Assembly: GCA_017557265.1 (NCBI GenBank)
Contig: JAFZAM010000004.1
Coordinates: 1-6,658 of the forward strand
DNA length: 6,658 bases
Source of the DNA: Oscillospiraceae bacterium
GTDB lineage: Bacteria; Bacillota; Clostridia; Oscillospirales; Oscillospiraceae
Reading direction: 5' to 3'
The position numbers and the translations under genes are program-made. The notes beneath the pieces are model-generated. The model saw only the letters and a list, made by a program, of their open reading frames with translations. It ran no database searches and had not been told where the DNA came from. Below, in pieces: positions 4,703-6,658 of this stretch (position 1 is the stretch's first letter; the number at the start of each line of letters is the position of its first letter).

Positions 4703-6658
4703 CTAACGGAGCTTGTATATCCTCAGGCCGTCGAACTTTTTGATGAGCCTGAGCATGCTGTTGAAGGGCTCGTAGTCCTTGCCCTTCTCCGTCTCGGGCA
4801 GGGCGTCGTAGTGGCGCTTTATCTCGTCCTCGGTCGGCGCGCCGTCCATCGTGAGCTTGTGGCGGCGCATCTGCTCACGGTAGGCCTTGCGCTCGGAGAA
4901 CATGCTCGCGCCGTCGGGCAGGCTCTCCCCCGCCGGGACGGGAACGGTCTCGTACTCGTCGCCGTACGTCCAGCCCATGGAGATGTGCTCGAGCACCCAC
5001 CTTCTGTGCTCCATCGGGGCGAAGACCTCCGTCTGCGCCGGGGAGAATTTGACTATCTCCTCGCAGTCGACGGGCTTGTCGGTGTAGAAGCAGCCTATGG
5101 CGTTGAGGTACCCGGCGAAGCTCTTGGCCTGATTGATGTTCGACAGCTGATACTCCAGCGAGAGCGACTCGAACTGCTTTTCCAGTTCCTCCGCGGCGAC
5201 CTTGTCCTCGTTCCCGCCGTAGAGATACCTCGCGTTGAGGGCGACGGCGAAATCGTACAGATGCATGAAGCTGCTGCTCGACAGATACGTGTGCTTGCTG
5301 CTCCTGTCCACGGGGCGCACGTCCGCGACGACGTTCAGCGGCACGGGCGAAACGTCGACGATGCGCTCAATATCCCTTTGGAAGCGGCGGTCGTCGCAGG
5401 TCATCTCGCCGTAGGCCTTGAGCTTCGGCTCCTCTCCCCCGCCGAGGCGCCAAGCGGCGTAGCGGCGCTCGTAGTCCTCGATCTTGTCCCGCTCGGCGGC
5501 GTCATAGTAATACGTCGCCCTTATCGCGCCGTCCGTGAAGTCGAATCCTGCCCCGGACGGATGCAGCTCGCGGCGCGAATTGCGCCCGTAGGCTATCCTG
5601 TCCCAGCACTGCAGCTCGTCGCAGAGCATGAGCAGATACGCGAGCGGATGCAGCGACATCGGCAGCGGCGCCTCCGCCGCGTCCACGCGGTTTGCTACGG
5701 CGAATTTGAAGAGGCTGTTATGCAGAAGTATCGCCGAGAGCGCGTTTATATGGATGGGCTCGAGCGAGGCCGCGCCCTCCGGCGAGGAGACGAGCTCGCG
5801 GAAGAGCCGCGTCGCGGAAAACCAGGCGTGGTCCATGTAGTATCCGAACCTGTCCGGCGAGACGGGCTTCGCCGCGACGGTCGCGGCGAGCTCCCGCTCG
5901 GTCACGCCGTACTTTGCCCCGAGCGTCCTCGCGACGTCGAAGGCGAGCAGGTCGACGAGCGACGTAAACTCCCTGCCGTAGAGCTCCGTCACGCGCTTCG
6001 AGGCGGCCTCCGGCAGCTTCGTCAGCGCGTCGAGGTCGCGGTAGGCGATGAAAACGCAGCCGTCGCCGCGCTTGACGCCGTCGGCCTCGAAATACGAGAG
6101 CACCTGCTCGAAGGGCAGCTCGAAGGGATAGCCCACGTCGTGGAAAAGCGACGTCAGCCCCCAGTATTCGAGGAAGAGCCGGGCCGCCTTTCTGTCGCTC
6201 TCCGGGTCTGAGCCGTCCGGCGCGAGGCCGTAGAACTCCCCGAACGCCCTGCGGTAGGCCTCGCTGCGCTCGTAGATCGCTAGGCCGAGCGCGAAGACGT
6301 AGACCGAATGGGAGTAGTGATCCCTATGCTTCATGAGCAGCGAGCTGCCGTTTGACTCGTATTCCGAGAGCAGCTCGACCATCTTCTTGGACTTGCCGTA
6401 ATGGCCGAAGAACATCTCCAGATAGCAGTAATAGACGTTGTAGGCGTCGTCGGCGGCGCCGGAGTCGATGAACCGCTCGAGCTCGCGCTCGAGGCAGAGG
6501 CGGTTTATATCCATCTCCATGTCGCGGGGTATCTGGCCCGGCGCGGAGCTCTTGCCGGTAAATTCGGCGCGCGTCTCCTCCCCGCCGCGGAAGCCGAGCT
6601 CCTCGCAGCGGTCGTGGATGAACTTCAGCGCGGAGTTTTTCAGGTCCGCGCGGGCCGG
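4703..6658 (-). CDS. HD-domain phosphohydrolase fused to a RyR-like C-terminal domain (5' end outside window)
   Basis: At least 651 residues are visible and the frame stays open to the right edge, so the true start lies outside. The first in-window ATG (6520) has no ribosome binding site, and the 46 codons upstream of it read as normal protein. Counting from that ATG, an HD-type metal-dependent phosphohydrolase domain spans about 60-320, with likely metal ligands H68 or H71, H127-D128 in an LFHDVG motif, H231 in DHAWFSA, H267 in LLHN and D301 in CDELQCWDR. This order (H, HD, H, H, D) fits a dinuclear HD enzyme such as nucleotide phosphohydrolases or phosphodiesterases. The region 445-500 holds LSNINQA (459-465) and AIGC (474-477). 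The C-terminus (about 501-605) has EHRRW (504-508), GWTYG (516-520), H554 and ALPETEK (573-579), a pattern like bacterial RyR (ryanodine-receptor) domains, PF02026. No signal peptide or membrane segment is visible. The substrate is unknown; a sensor-effector role in nucleotide signalling or defence is inference. Confidence 0.85.
   Translation of the reverse strand, partial: PARADLKNSALKFIHDRCEELGFRGGEETRAEFTGKSSAPGQIPRDMEMDINRLCLERELERFIDSGAADDAYNVYYCYLEMFFGHYGKSKKMVELLSEYESNGSSLLMKHRDHYSHSVYVFALGLAIYERSEAYRRAFGEFYGLAPDGSDPESDRKAARLFLEYWGLTSLFHDVGYPFELPFEQVLSYFEADGVKRGDGCVFIAYRDLDALTKLPEAASKRVTELYGREFTSLVDLLAFDVARTLGAKYGVTERELAATVAAKPVSPDRFGYYMDHAWFSATRLFRELVSSPEGAASLEPIHINALSAILLHNSLFKFAVANRVDAAEAPLPMSLHPLAYLLMLCDELQCWDRIAYGRNSRRELHPSGAGFDFTDGAIRATYYYDAAERDKIEDYERRYAAWRLGGGEEPKLKAYGEMTCDDRRFQRDIERIVDVSPVPLNVVADVRPVDRSSKHTYLSSSSFMHLYDFAVALNARYLYGGNEDKVAAEELEKQFESLSLEYQLSNINQAKSFAGYLNAIGCFYTDKPVDCEEIVKFSPAQTEVFAPMEHRRWVLEHISMGWTYGDEYETVPVPAGESLPDGASMFSERKAYREQMRRHKLTMDGAPTEDEIKRHYDALPETEKGKDYEPFNSMLRLIKKFDGLRIYKLR

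Noticed and set aside
4811..6211. Plus-strand open frame of 466 codons opposite the HD-RyR gene
   Set aside because: It is an antisense shadow without recognisable motifs; the minus strand carries coherent HD and RyR-like motifs throughout.
1..6658. Mobile elements, tRNA or rRNA genes
   Set aside because: No transposase or integrase motifs, terminal inverted repeats, target duplications, tRNA cloverleaf or rRNA-like segments were recognised on reading both strands.

Overview
This 6.7-kb window is GC-rich DNA, roughly 60% by eye, with strong G/C preference at third codon positions. It has tightly packed bacterial genes, strong AGGAGG-type ribosome binding sites, sigma-70-like promoters in short AT-rich gaps, and clean hairpin-plus-U-tract terminators. 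Together with low-potential, oxygen-sensitive-looking redox enzymes (an iron-sulfur ferredoxin and fumarate-reductase-type flavoproteins), this suggests an anaerobic, GC-rich Clostridia-like Firmicute, possibly from a gut or other anoxic habitat. The taxonomic call is an inference; there is no rRNA or other marker here.

Left part (1-2308, minus strand): a two-gene operon encodes a 650-residue FAD flavoprotein of the fumarate reductase/adenylylsulfate reductase AprA type, followed by a 98-residue ferredoxin with two [4Fe-4S] motifs. It starts from a good promoter at 2367-2395 and ends at a strong hairpin at the left edge. Middle (2309-2574): a 266-bp divergent regulatory region holds promoters facing both ways with a GC-rich block of two small hairpins between them. 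Then (2575-4122, plus strand) comes a 515-residue FAD-dependent oxidoreductase of the PF12831 type, ending at a 12-bp perfect terminator stem. The three redox proteins lack signal peptides and are probably cytoplasmic. The flavoprotein and ferredoxin likely form an electron-transferring complex, and the divergent oxidoreductase may act on the same or a linked substrate. That substrate cannot be read from the sequence.

Right part: a hotdog-fold acyl-CoA thioesterase (4243-4650, plus strand) converges on a large minus-strand gene (4703 to the right edge), with a bidirectional terminator between them. The large gene is open through the right end, so its start lies outside the window. It combines an N-terminal HD-type metal phosphohydrolase domain with a C-terminal region resembling the bacterial ryanodine-receptor (RyR) domain. 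This is the most unusual item here and a candidate nucleotide-signalling or conflict-related protein of unknown function.
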